64,000 nt of DNA from Parabacteroides distasonis ATCC 8503 (GTDB lineage Bacteria; Bacteroidota; Bacteroidia; Bacteroidales; Tannerellaceae). The stretch is taken from the NCBI RefSeq assembly GCF_000012845.1, contig NC_009615.1, forward strand, positions 209,501-273,500. The letters are read 5' to 3'. Position numbers and translations under genes: made by a program. Below the pieces are notes generated by a model. The model did no database searches, was not told the DNA's origin, and saw only the letters and a program-made list of their open reading frames with translations. Shown here piece after piece: positions 8,947-17,944 of the stretch. Every line of letters starts with the position of its first letter. The first letter of the stretch is position 1.

Positions 8947-10239
8947 ATGAAAACGATCTGCTTTTATTTTCAAATACATCAGCCGTTCCGTTTAAAAAGA
9001 TATCGCTTCTTCGATATAGGTAACGACCATTACTATTACGATGATTTCCAGAATGAGGAGATTATCCATCGTATAGCTGAACAATGTTACTTGCCGGCTA
9101 ACCGGACTATTTTGGAGATGATTAAGACCAGTGGTGGTAAGTTTAAGGTAGCGTTCTCTATTTCCGGCGTAGCGTTGGAGCAGATGGAGATTTATACTCC
9201 GGAAGTGATCGATAGCTTTAAGGAATTGGCGGCTACGGGGAATGTGGAATTCTTGTCTGAGACTTATGCTCATTCTCTTTCTTCCTTGGGAGATCCGGAG
9301 GAGTTCAAGCATCAAGTAAAGAAACAAGAAGATAAGATCAAGACTTTATTCGGGGTTAAACCGAAAGTGTTCCGTAATACGGAGTTGATTTACTCGGATG
9401 ATATTTCCGCTATGGTTTCTGAGATGGGCTATAAGGGGATGTTGACGGAGGGTGCTAAGCATATCTTAGGTTGGAAGAGTCCGAACTATATGTATTCTTC
9501 TTGCGTAGCTCCGAAGTTGAGTTTATTATTGAAGAATGACCGTTTCAGCGAGGATTTATCGAACCGTTTCAGTGATTATAGTTGGAATGAGTATCCTTTG
9601 ACAGCCGATAAGTATATGTCATGGATCGCTGCTACTCCGGATTCAGAGCAAATCATTAATTTGTTTATGAATTATGAGGTGCTGGGATCTTTGCATCCAG
9701 CTTCAACCGGTATTTTTGAGTTCTTCAAGGCTTTGCCTCGTTTTGCTGCGGATAAGGGGATTAGCTTCTCTACTCCATCGGAAGTATTTACATTGATCAA
9801 GCCGGTAGACTCTATCTCCGTTCCTTATCCGATCTCTTGGGTAGATGAGGAGAGAGATTGTAGTTCTTGGTTAGGAAATGTATTGCAGCAGGAAGCGTTC
9901 CGTAAGATTAATGAGATCGGTGAACGTGTTCGTTTGTCTCAGACTCGTCGTATCCGTCAGGACTGGTACTATCTGCAGAGCAGTGACCATTTCTATTATA
10001 TGAGTACAAAGCATATGGGACAAGGTGGCTTTAGCCCTTACGATAATCCGTATGATGCATTTAATAACTATATGAATGTTCTTTCCGATTTCATTGTTCG
10101 TGTAAATGCGGAATTCCCGGAGAATATAGAGAATGAGGAATTGAATTCATTGCTTTCTACGATTAAGAATCAAGGAGAGGAAATCGAGAGTCTACAGAAA
10201 GAATTAGATAAATTAAAAAAGAAGGCGGCGAAGAAATAA
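8947..10239 (+). CDS. Glycoside hydrolase family 57 (alpha-amylase type)
   Basis: A 430-residue cytoplasmic protein. GH57 features are visible: FYFQIHQPFRL near 6-16 (the H-x-P motif of the first strand), VEFLSETYAHSL near 99-110 with the likely nucleophile Glu, and FRNTELIYSD near 141-150. The last about 35 residues are a charged, heptad-like helix ending in a lysine-rich tail, probably a coiled coil. GH57 enzymes act on alpha-1,4-glucans by hydrolysis, transfer or branching, so with the two upstream genes this handles glycogen or maltodextrin. The specific activity is not decided by sequence. Confidence 0.9.
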   Translation: MKTICFYFQIHQPFRLKRYRFFDIGNDHYYYDDFQNEEIIHRIAEQCYLPANRTILEMIKTSGGKFKVAFSISGVALEQMEIYTPEVIDSFKELAATGNVEFLSETYAHSLSSLGDPEEFKHQVKKQEDKIKTLFGVKPKVFRNTELIYSDDISAMVSEMGYKGMLTEGAKHILGWKSPNYMYSSCVAPKLSLLLKNDRFSEDLSNRFSDYSWNEYPLTADKYMSWIAATPDSEQIINLFMNYEVLGSLHPASTGIFEFFKALPRFAADKGISFSTPSEVFTLIKPVDSISVPYPISWVDEERDCSSWLGNVLQQEAFRKINEIGERVRLSQTRRIRQDWYYLQSSDHFYYMSTKHMGQGGFSPYDNPYDAFNNYMNVLSDFIVRVNAEFPENIENEELNSLLSTIKNQGEEIESLQKELDKLKKKAAKK

Positions 10240-10277
10240 GTCGTTAATTGATTTGACTAGACTATTTTTGGAGAGTG

Positions 10278-10307
10278 ACGGGTCCTTTTAGGGACCCGTT
10301 ATTTTTT
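10278..10307 (+). terminator. Rho-independent terminator of the alpha-glucan operon
   Basis: ACGGGTCC (10278-10285) pairs with GGACCCGT (10292-10299) around a 6-base loop and runs into a T-rich tract. Confidence 0.85.
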
Positions 10308-10326
10308 GCCTTAGAGATACGGATAT

Positions 10327-10361
10327 AAAAAAAGCGAGATGAAAAACATCTCGCTTTTTTT
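10327..10361. terminator. Bidirectional terminator
   Basis: A perfect 15-bp stem with a 5-base A loop, with A-tract on the left and T-tract on the right. It can end transcription from both the alpha-glucan operon and the minus-strand DUF4270 gene. Confidence 0.85.
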
Positions 10362-10378
10362 ATTATATAGATTCTTTG

Positions 10379-11755
10379 CTATCTGACATATTTACATGAT
10401 GTAATACCAATTTTCATCACCTCTTCATCCTTTCGTATCTTTACACCTGAGGGAGCTAGATAATTCGTGATGGCTGTTGTAACAACTGTACTTTGACCGT
10501 AACTGTTACCTGTGGTCGTTGTCCGTTGAACAGGGATAAGAAGTAAACTCAAATCTTTGTCCGGATTATTCTCCATCTGATATTTTAATAAATTGGCAAG
10601 ATTCGGGAATGAGTACGTACGAGTAGTCGCATCGTAAGCCTTGGATAGAAACGAGGTTACATTATTGTCAATTTGACTACCCTCAAAGAAACTCTTTACA
10701 GAATCCTCCGGCAAGATCAATAAATAAGGAGGAGGAGCCAGCGCATATTGCCAATCTTCTTGCGGCATCGCTTTTAACTCTAGTGGTAAATTATTCACGA
10801 TACGTTTTTCCATGATCGGAGTAATTTCCTGTGTCGGAAGAACGATGCGTGTACAAACGCCGGCAGGAGTCTTAAAAAATGCATAGCTGTCGTTCGGTTG
10901 TAGCAATTGACTCATATCCGTATTTTTGAAACGACTTAGCTGAATGACCTCTTTAGTGACGGAGAAAGCTTCCCACGTGGTTATTAAAGAGTCTTTTCCT
11001 GCTGTGCTTTTAACCGCATAATTATAATATATCTTAAGGACAGAGCTAGCCACGGACAATATATTACCACTACCGAAGGTAGTTGTTACATAAAGCCCCG
11101 GGAAAAACTCATTGAAAGTTTCTTGATTCTTGAATGTACCCGGATTATTAATCGTTTCATCATAAAATTTTTGTCCGAACTCAGTAGGCATTTTAATGCT
11201 TACATGAGGGCTGTAACCATCAGAGTTTCTAAGGGAGTCGGATATACTTGTGTTATAAGCTGTATAAGCTTGAGCACCCATTGACTCTTGCATATTGCAA
11301 TATTGCTTAGGGTCAATATTTGTATAAAAATTCTTTTGTAACGGACTTGTAATTTTAAAGATCTCCGCACGCATAGGCGCCAAGGAGTCTCCTACCCATA
11401 CACCGTTTTTATTGGAACCATTATAATATATATTGAATTCCACCGAATCAATTTTTCCCTCATAAGGTGTATGCTTAAATTGAAAATCACTCGGACAATA
11501 GAATTGGCACATATAATCCGATACAAGGTTACCATACAGCGGATCGTAGAGTTCACCCAACTGGGCGCTAGTAGACCTTGCGTAAATAGAATCTAATTGC
11601 ACCGTAGTGGCTTGTATCTGGAACGTGTCCATATATACCGCAATTGTATCGTCGCCTGGCTGAATACTTGTTCCTATCGAACTAAAATCATCATTACACC
11701 CGGCCAAAATGCTAGCACCAAGGCCAAGTCCAAGTATTAAAAGCTTGATTTTCAT
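10379..11755 (-). CDS. DUF4270 family lipoprotein
   Basis: A 458-residue exported protein. The signal peptide ends in a lipobox, LAGC, with Cys at residue 19 or 20. The body matches the DUF4270 family of Bacteroidetes: early GDDTIAVYMDTFQIQATTV, then LGELYDPLYGNLVSDYMCQF and a long beta-rich region. The family has no known biochemical role, and members are usually predicted surface or periplasmic lipoproteins. It follows the glycogen-synthase-like gene by 11 bases on the same strand, so the two are probably one transcript, a pairing that is conserved in the order as I remember it. Confidence 0.85.
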   Translation of the reverse strand: MKIKLLILGLGLGASILAGCNDDFSSIGTSIQPGDDTIAVYMDTFQIQATTVQLDSIYARSTSAQLGELYDPLYGNLVSDYMCQFYCPSDFQFKHTPYEGKIDSVEFNIYYNGSNKNGVWVGDSLAPMRAEIFKITSPLQKNFYTNIDPKQYCNMQESMGAQAYTAYNTSISDSLRNSDGYSPHVSIKMPTEFGQKFYDETINNPGTFKNQETFNEFFPGLYVTTTFGSGNILSVASSVLKIYYNYAVKSTAGKDSLITTWEAFSVTKEVIQLSRFKNTDMSQLLQPNDSYAFFKTPAGVCTRIVLPTQEITPIMEKRIVNNLPLELKAMPQEDWQYALAPPPYLLILPEDSVKSFFEGSQIDNNVTSFLSKAYDATTRTYSFPNLANLLKYQMENNPDKDLSLLLIPVQRTTTTGNSYGQSTVVTTAITNYLAPSGVKIRKDEEVMKIGITSCKYVR

Positions 11756-11766
11756 TACTACATTTA

Positions 11767-12591
11767 TTATTTCGTGTTAGAATCCAATACCACGTCGTAG
11801 AACTTATTGAACTCGTCCATATAAGTTTCCGGTGACTGATAGGGAAGGAAAGGAGTATCTTTCTTGGCAGAGATATAATCAAGGACTTCTTGATTGATCG
11901 TCTCGCTACCTTGGATTACACCATCAGCGAAATCAATCGCTAATTTGGTTAGGCCCACAAAACTTGTATCTGCCTTGATTAACTTCAAGTCAGCTTCTTT
12001 GGCTCCGTCCGCCTTCAGTTTTGTCGCGAAATCTTTGTTTAGCGGGTTCTTGAAGTCATCGTTGTAGATCGAATAAACGATTTTCGCATTACGCAGGCAC
12101 GGGTCATCGGCATACATTCTCTTGATGTAAAGAGCTGTTAACGCTGACATCCAGCCATGGCAATGGATTACATCAGGAATCCAACGCAATTTTTTTACGG
12201 TTTCCAATACTCCGCGTACATAGAAGATCGAACGATCGTCATTATCTTCATACTCATTTCCATTCTCATCGCTGACCGTGGATTTCCGTTGGAAGAAATC
12301 CTCGTTGTCAATAAAGTAAACCTGCATCCGGGCCGATTGAATGGATGCTACCTTAATGATCAGAGGATGGTCCGTGTCGTCAATAATAAGATTCATACCA
12401 GACAGACGGATAACCTCGTGCAACTGATTGCGGCGCTCGTTGATATTTCCGAATTTTGGCATGAATGTCCTGATTTCGCGACCACGCTCCTGAATTCCTT
12501 GCGGCAAATTTCTACATATTGTCGCAATCTCGGATTCGGGAAGGTAGGGAGTGATTTCTTGGGCTATAAACAAGATTTTTTTTGCATCCAT
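11767..12591 (-). CDS. Single-domain glycogen/starch synthase-like protein (GT5 N-domain)
   Basis: A 274-residue protein matching only the N-terminal starch-synthase domain: KILFIAQEITPYLPE at 5-19, RTFMPKFGNINERR near 41-54 and VIHCHGWMSALTALY near 143-157. True GT5 synthases are about 480 residues and have a second Rossmann domain that binds ADP-glucose, which is absent. The K-x-G-G-L donor loop near the N-terminus is replaced by PESEIATIC. Catalysis is therefore doubtful, and a regulatory or glucan-binding role is possible. Bacteroidetes commonly carry this short form, so it is probably not a recent truncation. Confidence 0.8.
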   Translation of the reverse strand: MDAKKILFIAQEITPYLPESEIATICRNLPQGIQERGREIRTFMPKFGNINERRNQLHEVIRLSGMNLIIDDTDHPLIIKVASIQSARMQVYFIDNEDFFQRKSTVSDENGNEYEDNDDRSIFYVRGVLETVKKLRWIPDVIHCHGWMSALTALYIKRMYADDPCLRNAKIVYSIYNDDFKNPLNKDFATKLKADGAKEADLKLIKADTSFVGLTKLAIDFADGVIQGSETINQEVLDYISAKKDTPFLPYQSPETYMDEFNKFYDVVLDSNTK

Positions 12592-12619
12592 TCTGTAAAC
12601 TAGTTTTATAAAGACGCTA

Positions 12620-12627
12620 CAAAGATA
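12620..12627 (-). promoter_or_regulatory. Bacteroidetes -7 promoter element for the glycogen-synthase-like gene
   Basis: The minus strand reads TATCTTTG, matching TAnnTTTG, 28 bases upstream of the start. It shares the short divergent region with panC. Confidence 0.65.
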
Positions 12628-12691
12628 CGAAAAATCTTTTATTTACGGTAATTATTTAGTTGCTTTGCACCGTCAATTAAGCATCTATCTG

Positions 12692-13531
12692 ATGAAAATA
12701 GTAAATAGTATTAAAGATTTGAAGGCTTATCTTGCTGAGGCAAAGCAGGATAATAAGAAAATTGGCTTTGTTCCTACCATGGGAGCACTGCATAATGGAC
12801 ATCTTAGCTTAGTACAACATTGCGTGAAAAACAATGATGTATGTGTAGTCAGTGTTTTTGTAAATCCAACCCAATTTAATGACAAACACGACTTGGAAAC
12901 GTATCCCCGTACGTTGGAGGCTGATTGTGTGTTATTAGAATCTGCCGGCTGTGACTATGTATTCGCTCCCTCTGTAGAAGAGATGTATCCGGAGCCAGAT
13001 ACCCGTACATTTGATTTGGGAACGGTATCTGAGGTAATGGAAGGCGCTAAGCGTCCGGGGCATTTTAACGGTGTAGCGCAGGTAGTAAGTAAGTTGTTCT
13101 ATATCGTAGAGCCGGATAACGCTTATTTCGGGGAAAAGGATTTCCAGCAGATCGCTGTGATCCGGGCGATGGTGAAACAATTGAATATCCCTGTAACGAT
13201 CAATGCTTGTCCGATCGTTCGTGAGGGCGATGGCTTGGCCTTGAGTAGCCGGAATACCCGTTTGACACCGGAACAACGTCAAAAAGCTCCGTTAATTGCT
13301 CGTACGTTAAAAGAAAGTACTACCTTTGTGCCCGGAAAAAGCGTACAAGAAGTGATTGACTATGTTGTCAATACGATTAATAGCGATCCAGTCATGGAAG
13401 TTGAGTACTACGAGATCGTAGATGGCAATACGTTAGAGTCTATCAAGAACTGGTCGGATACCGATTATCCGGTAGGTTGCATCACGGTATATTGCGGAGA
13501 GGTACGTTTGATCGACAATATCAAATACTAA
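12692..13531 (+). CDS. panC: Pantothenate synthetase
   Basis: From the ATG at 12692 the protein is 279 residues, normal for PanC. It joins pantoate and beta-alanine with ATP to make pantothenate in the cytosol. The HIGH-like motif [14 protein letters not shown] covers 27-40, and NPTQFN, EKDFQQ and the KMSKS-equivalent LALSSRN are all present. A TTG at 12665 would add nine residues unlike the family start, so I prefer 12692, whose [14 protein letters not shown] fits. panD, which supplies beta-alanine, follows after 13 bases. Confidence 0.96.
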
Positions 13532-13544
13532 TTATAAGTCATAC

Positions 13545-13895
13545 ATGTTTATAGAGGTAGTAAAGTCAAAAATTCACCGGGTAACGGTAACGGAAGCTAA
13601 CTTAAACTATATCGGTAGCATCACTATCGACGAGGATTTGTTGGACGCCGCTAATTTGATCGCGAACGAGAAGGTCTCGATCGTGAATAATAATAACGGA
13701 GAACGTTTTGAGACGTATATTATCAAGGGCGAACGTGGCTCGGGAGTGGTTTGCTTGAACGGAGCGGCTGCCCGTAAGGCTCAACCCGGAGATATTATTA
13801 TCGTTATGTCGTATGCCATGATGGATTTCGAGGAGGCGAAAACATTCAAGCCTTCCGTGGTATTTCCCGATACGGCGACAAATAAGTTGATATAG
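13545..13895 (+). CDS. panD: Aspartate 1-decarboxylase
   Basis: A 116-residue pyruvoyl enzyme precursor that makes beta-alanine from aspartate for PanC. The self-cleavage site Gly24-Ser25 sits in [10 protein letters not shown], after which Ser25 becomes the pyruvoyl group. Lys9, the Tyr just before the site, and the [12 protein letters not shown] block are also as in the family. It forms an operon with panC, 13 bases apart. Confidence 0.96.
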   Translation: MFIEVVKSKIHRVTVTEANLNYIGSITIDEDLLDAANLIANEKVSIVNNNNGERFETYIIKGERGSGVVCLNGAAARKAQPGDIIIVMSYAMMDFEEAKTFKPSVVFPDTATNKLI

Positions 13896-13933
13896 CAGAC
13901 GCTAGGCTTTGTAGAGATCTCTAATCATAAGAA

Positions 13934-13963
13934 AAGCTCGTCGGGATGCGGCGGGCTTTTTTT
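13934..13963 (+). terminator. Terminator after panD
   Basis: AAGCTCGTCG (13934-13943) pairs with CGGCGGGCTT (13949-13958), with two G-T pairs, a 5-base loop and a T-run. It lies inside an upstream extension of the MATE frame, which argues for the later MATE start. Confidence 0.8.
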
Positions 13964-13993
13964 ATCTTCATAAATTTAAGTAATAAGCGAGTT

Positions 13994-15316
13994 ATGTACA
14001 CGAACAGGAATATATGGAATGTTAGCTACCCGATCTTTTTGAGCTTGTTGGCGCAAAACGTGATAAACGTGACTGATACGGCTTTTCTAGGTAGGGTTGG
14101 TGAAGTCGAGTTGGGGGCTTCCGCTATGGGAGGACTTTATTATATCTGCGCTTTTACGATCGCCTTCGGTTTTAGTACGGGATCTCAAATCGTGATTGGC
14201 CGTAGAAACGGAGAGGGACGTTATGACCAGATAGGGCCTGTCATGATACAAGGCGTTTTCTTCCTATTGTCGCTGGCTGCTATATTGTTCTTGTTTTCTC
14301 GTTTTTTCGCGGGAGACGTGATGCGTGTATTGATTTCTTCGGACGCTATCTTGAATGCCACGGAGGAATTTTTGGATTGGCGTGTGTTTGGCTTCTTCTT
14401 CTCTTTCGTGAACGTGATGTTCCGGGCTCTTTTTATTGGTATTACCCGTACAAAGGTGTTGACATTGAACGCTGTCTTGATGGCAATGACGAATGTCTTA
14501 CTGGATTATCTTTTGATTTTCGGACATGCCGGATTCCCAAAGATGGGTATTCAAGGGGCGGCTATCGCTTCCGTCATAGCCGAGGCGGTATCGATTCTCT
14601 TTTTCGTGGTTTACACGAGACTTACCGTAGATATACGTAAATATGCGCTTAACCAGATTCGTTCTTTCGATTTTGGCTTGTTGAAACGGGTGCTGGATAT
14701 TTCCGTGTTCACGATGCTGCAATATTTCTTGTCTATCGCTACTTGGTTTATGTTCTTTATCGCTGTGGAGCATTTGGGGCAACGGGAGTTGGCGGTGGCG
14801 AATATCGTACGTAGTATTTACGTCGTGATGTTGATTCCCGTTAATTCCTTGGCGACCACGACAAACACGTTCGTGAGTAATAGTATCGGGGCGGGAGCGA
14901 TCAATCAAGTTATACCGACTATCTGGAAGATCTGTAAGTTATCGTTGGGCATTATGGTCGTGTTTGCCGCTATTGTCAGTTTGATGCCGGGATGGGTCGT
15001 GTCTGTTTATACGAATGACGCTTCATTAGTGGCGGCCTCGGTTCCATCCGTCTACGTGATTGTCGGTTCTTTATTGATCGGATCGGTAGCTAATGTGGCG
15101 TTCAACGGGGTGTCGGGTACGGGAAATACACGTTCTGCGCTTTTTATGGAAGCGGCGGTATTGATTCTGTATGTGCTTTTTGTATATGTCGCGGGGATGC
15201 GTTTACGTTTGCCGGTAGCCGTATGCTTCTTGACAGAGGCTATTTACTATAGTGGATTGCTCGTCGCTAGCGTAATCTATTTAAAGAAAGCCTCTTGGCA
15301 AAATAAAAGAATATAA
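13994..15316 (+). CDS. MATE family efflux transporter
   Basis: A 440-residue inner-membrane protein with about twelve hydrophobic segments. MATE features include SYPIFLSLLAQNVINVTDTAFLGRVG near the N-terminus, the usual P-x-x...D-x-x-F/M-x-G-R-x-G pattern of the family, and a pseudo-repeat in the second half (LAVANIVRSIYVVMLIPVNSL). MATE proteins expel drugs or metabolites using Na+ or H+ gradients, and the substrate is unknown here. I start at the ATG at 13994, because a start at 13946 would lie within the panD terminator and add 16 atypical residues. Confidence 0.9.
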   Translation: MYTNRNIWNVSYPIFLSLLAQNVINVTDTAFLGRVGEVELGASAMGGLYYICAFTIAFGFSTGSQIVIGRRNGEGRYDQIGPVMIQGVFFLLSLAAILFLFSRFFAGDVMRVLISSDAILNATEEFLDWRVFGFFFSFVNVMFRALFIGITRTKVLTLNAVLMAMTNVLLDYLLIFGHAGFPKMGIQGAAIASVIAEAVSILFFVVYTRLTVDIRKYALNQIRSFDFGLLKRVLDISVFTMLQYFLSIATWFMFFIAVEHLGQRELAVANIVRSIYVVMLIPVNSLATTTNTFVSNSIGAGAINQVIPTIWKICKLSLGIMVVFAAIVSLMPGWVVSVYTNDASLVAASVPSVYVIVGSLLIGSVANVAFNGVSGTGNTRSALFMEAAVLILYVLFVYVAGMRLRLPVAVCFLTEAIYYSGLLVASVIYLKKASWQNKRI

Positions 15317-15378
15317 GTATATGAGGGGAAAAAACACGTACGTCTTTTTTTGAACTGTGAATATTGGGAAATTGTTCG

Positions 15379-15386
15379 TATTTTTG
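15379..15386 (+). promoter_or_regulatory. -7 promoter element of the Fur-family gene
   Basis: TATTTTTG matches TAnnTTTG, 29 bases before the start codon. The bases just after it (TTTGTATTGTAATCAA) nearly repeat those at the metal ATPase promoter (TTTGTACCGTAATCAA). Confidence 0.6.
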
Positions 15387-15414
15387 TATTGTAATCAAAT
15401 AAGAAAGGTAACTC

Positions 15415-15843
15415 ATGTCCACGAAGCAATGTGAAGATATGTTGGTAGGAAAAGGAGTACGGCCTACTGCCGCACGGATCCTTGTCTTGCAAAAATTATC
15501 AGAACGAACCAGCCCGGCTTCCCTGTTCGAATTGGAGGCGGAGTTGGAGACGTTGGATAAATCGACCATTTCCCGTTCATTGGCCTTGTTATTGGAACAT
15601 CATGCGATCCATTCTTTCGAAGATGGTAGTGGCTCTATAAAATATGAGATATGCCAGAGCCGTTCGGAGACATGCCCAGTGGGTGATAGGCATATTCATT
15701 TTTTCTGCGAGGTATGCCGTAAAACCTCTTGTTTGAATAATATCAAGATCCCGGTCGCTCAATTGCCGGAAGGATATATAATGGATACCATTAATTATAC
15801 GGTAAAGGGTGTTTGCCCATTGTGTAATAAGCGACGTTCCTAG
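15415..15843 (+). CDS. Fur family metal-responsive transcriptional regulator
   Basis: A 142-residue protein with the Fur layout: a winged-helix DNA-binding half (RPTAARILVLQKL at 16-28, DKSTISRSLALLLEHHAI near 48-65) and a dimerisation/metal half with HIHFFCEVCRKTSC near 92-105 and a second CPLC near 133-136. The two C-x-x-C pairs should bind structural zinc. The adjacent Zn/Cd-type ATPase and a shared promoter sequence suggest that it represses metal export or senses zinc. Zur, Fur and PerR roles cannot be separated by sequence alone. Confidence 0.88.
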   Translation: MSTKQCEDMLVGKGVRPTAARILVLQKLSERTSPASLFELEAELETLDKSTISRSLALLLEHHAIHSFEDGSGSIKYEICQSRSETCPVGDRHIHFFCEVCRKTSCLNNIKIPVAQLPEGYIMDTINYTVKGVCPLCNKRRS

Positions 15844-15856
15844 AAACCCTGATAAT

Positions 15857-15873
15857 TTGCAATCAAGTTGCAA
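15857..15873. promoter_or_regulatory. Inverted repeat upstream of the P-type ATPase promoter
   Basis: TTGCAA at 15857-15862 and again at 15868-15873, five bases apart, form a 17-bp dyad. It ends 11 bases before the -7 element and would overlap the -33 region, a good position for a repressor or activator. The binding protein is unknown. Confidence 0.4.
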
Positions 15874-15884
15874 CTCCCTTCTCT

Positions 15885-15892
15885 TACCTTTG
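15885..15892 (+). promoter_or_regulatory. -7 promoter element of the P-type ATPase gene
   Basis: TACCTTTG matches TAnnTTTG, 40 bases before the start codon. Confidence 0.65.
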
Positions 15893-15932
15893 TACCGTAA
15901 TCAAGAAGTAAATAATTAAAATAGATAAGATT

Positions 15933-17843
15933 ATGAGTACAACATGTGGATGCGAACATTGCCATTCGCACGGAAGTTCCGGTTTATGGATGCCGACGAT
16001 TTCTTTCGTTTTGTTGGTGATAGGACTTATCGGGAAGTACTCGGGGATAAGTTGGTTTGCTGAGTCTTGGATAGAGGCCATTTGGTTTCTGGTCGCTTTT
16101 TTGCCGGTAGGACTTCCTGTTATGCGAGAAGCTTGGGAAGCGGCTTTGCGGAAAGACTTTTTTAGTGAGTTCTCGTTAATGGCGATCGCCTCGATTGGGG
16201 CGTTTTGTATTGGGGAGTATCCCGAGGCCGTAGCCGTGATGCTTTTCTATACGGTAGGAGAGAGGTTGCAACTTCTAGCCGTGAATAAAGCCTCGAAGAA
16301 TATCAGTGACTTGTTAGATGTCCGGCCGGAACGAACGGATGTATGGCGGACGGGTACATATATGAATGTATCTCCGAAGGATGTAAAAGTAGGCGAGCGG
16401 ATCGAGGTGAAACCCGGCGGACGTGTGCCTTTGGATGGCGTTTTATTGGAAGCCGAGGCACAGTTCGATACCTCGGCATTAACCGGGGAAAGTATGCCTC
16501 GTTCTATCCGTGAGGGTGAGGAGGTGCTTGCCGGAATGATCGTGCAGGGGCAGGCGGTACGTATACAAGTGAATCGGCCGTACGAGCAAAGTGCCTTGGC
16601 CCGTATTTTGGCTTTGGTGAAAGATGCCTCGGAGCGGAAAGCGCCGGCGGAATTGTTTATTCGGCGTTTCGCACGGATTTATACCCCAATCGTGATTCTT
16701 CTGTCGTTTCTAATCGTGTCGGTTCCTGCTTTGGTAGGGATGGTGACGCCTTCTTTCCAGTATGTTTTCTCGGATTGGTTATATAGGGGATTGGTTTTCT
16801 TGGTTATTTCTTGTCCTTGTGCCTTGGTTATAAGTGTTCCGCTCGGATATTTCGGTGGTATAGGCGCCGCTTCTCGTGCCGGGATATTATTTAAGGGCGG
16901 TAATTATTTAGATGCGATCACACGGGTAAATACGGTAGCGTTCGATAAGACCGGTACATTGACTACCGGGCGTTTTGAGGTCACAACGGTGGAAAGCACG
17001 GAGATCCCGGTTTCTGATCTTTTGAGTATTTTGTTATCAGTAGAGCGGAAAAGTACCCATCCGGTAGCGCAGGCTGTAGTTCGCTATGCGGAAAAACAAG
17101 ATAGCGTGCCGATGGAAATCACTGACATGCGGGAATTGGCAGGGCATGGTGTCGAGGCTATCGTGAACGGTCGGCAGGTGCTTGTCGGTAACATTCGTTT
17201 ATTGGCCGAACGTGATATTCCTGTCCCGAAGGAATTATCCGATAGTGTTTCTACCGTGGTGGTTTGTGCGATCGATGGGAAATATGCGGGGCATCTTCTC
17301 CTTTCGGATACCTTGAAGAAGGATGCCGTGGATGCGATTCGTCGGTTAAAGGATTTGGATGTTAAAGATATTTGCTTGTTGTCCGGGGATAAGCAAGAGA
17401 TCGTGAATCAATTCGCTGAGCGTTTGGGTGTCGATAAAGCGTATGGTAATCTGCTGCCGGAGGATAAAGCCGCTTATATAGAGCGATTAACGGCGGAGCC
17501 GGATAAGTCGGTTGCCTTTGTGGGCGATGGGATGAACGATGCGCCGGTACTGGCTTTAAGTGATGTCGGTATTGCGATGGGTGGATTGGGATCGGATGCG
17601 GCCATCGAGAGCGCGGACGTGGTTATCCAAACGGACCAGCCCTCTAAAGTAGCGGAAGCTATTTCTATCGGACGTGCTACCCGGAATATCGTCCGTCAGA
17701 ATATCGTGGGATCTATTGGCGTGAAGGTGATAGTCCTTGTGGCGGGAGCCTTCGGTTTTGCCACGCTTTGGGAAGCTGTTTTCGCGGATGTAGGTGTATC
17801 TTTGCTGGCGGTTCTTAATTCGATCCGTATACTAAAACGTTGA
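15933..17843 (+). CDS. Heavy-metal P1B-type ATPase (Zn/Cd/Pb exporter type)
   Basis: A 636-residue inner-membrane metal pump. In order: a short Cys/His tail (CGCEHCHSH at 5-13) in place of a full HMA domain, membrane helices, the actuator TGES at 184-187, the membrane metal site CPC at 294-296, the phosphorylated Asp338 in DKTGT, the STHP nucleotide-domain motif, and GDGMNDAP near 530. The last helix contains DVGVSLLAVLNS, the Asp typical of the zinc/cadmium/lead (P1B-2) group. It follows a Fur-family gene, which probably controls it. Confidence 0.93.
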   Translation: MSTTCGCEHCHSHGSSGLWMPTISFVLLVIGLIGKYSGISWFAESWIEAIWFLVAFLPVGLPVMREAWEAALRKDFFSEFSLMAIASIGAFCIGEYPEAVAVMLFYTVGERLQLLAVNKASKNISDLLDVRPERTDVWRTGTYMNVSPKDVKVGERIEVKPGGRVPLDGVLLEAEAQFDTSALTGESMPRSIREGEEVLAGMIVQGQAVRIQVNRPYEQSALARILALVKDASERKAPAELFIRRFARIYTPIVILLSFLIVSVPALVGMVTPSFQYVFSDWLYRGLVFLVISCPCALVISVPLGYFGGIGAASRAGILFKGGNYLDAITRVNTVAFDKTGTLTTGRFEVTTVESTEIPVSDLLSILLSVERKSTHPVAQAVVRYAEKQDSVPMEITDMRELAGHGVEAIVNGRQVLVGNIRLLAERDIPVPKELSDSVSTVVVCAIDGKYAGHLLLSDTLKKDAVDAIRRLKDLDVKDICLLSGDKQEIVNQFAERLGVDKAYGNLLPEDKAAYIERLTAEPDKSVAFVGDGMNDAPVLALSDVGIAMGGLGSDAAIESADVVIQTDQPSKVAEAISIGRATRNIVRQNIVGSIGVKVIVLVAGAFGFATLWEAVFADVGVSLLAVLNSIRILKR

Positions 17844-17893
17844 GAAGTGAAGAATTTCGAGATCGCTTTCATCGCATACTCATCTCTTTTTCG

Positions 17894-17901
17894 TACCTTT
17901 G
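17894..17901 (+). promoter_or_regulatory. -7 promoter element of ffh
   Basis: TACCTTTG matches TAnnTTTG, 43 bases upstream of the ffh start. Confidence 0.65.
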
Positions 17902-17944
17902 CCCCTTAATCCAGTAGAAAATAATATAAATACACATACGAATT

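Noticed and set aside
12157..12603. A 148-codon plus-strand frame opposite the glycogen-synthase-like gene.
   Set aside because: The minus-strand frame shows clear GT5 motifs; this one shows none and covers the other gene's start region.
13946..13993. Upstream start for the MATE gene.
   Set aside because: It would lie inside the panD terminator hairpin and add residues unlike MATE N-termini.
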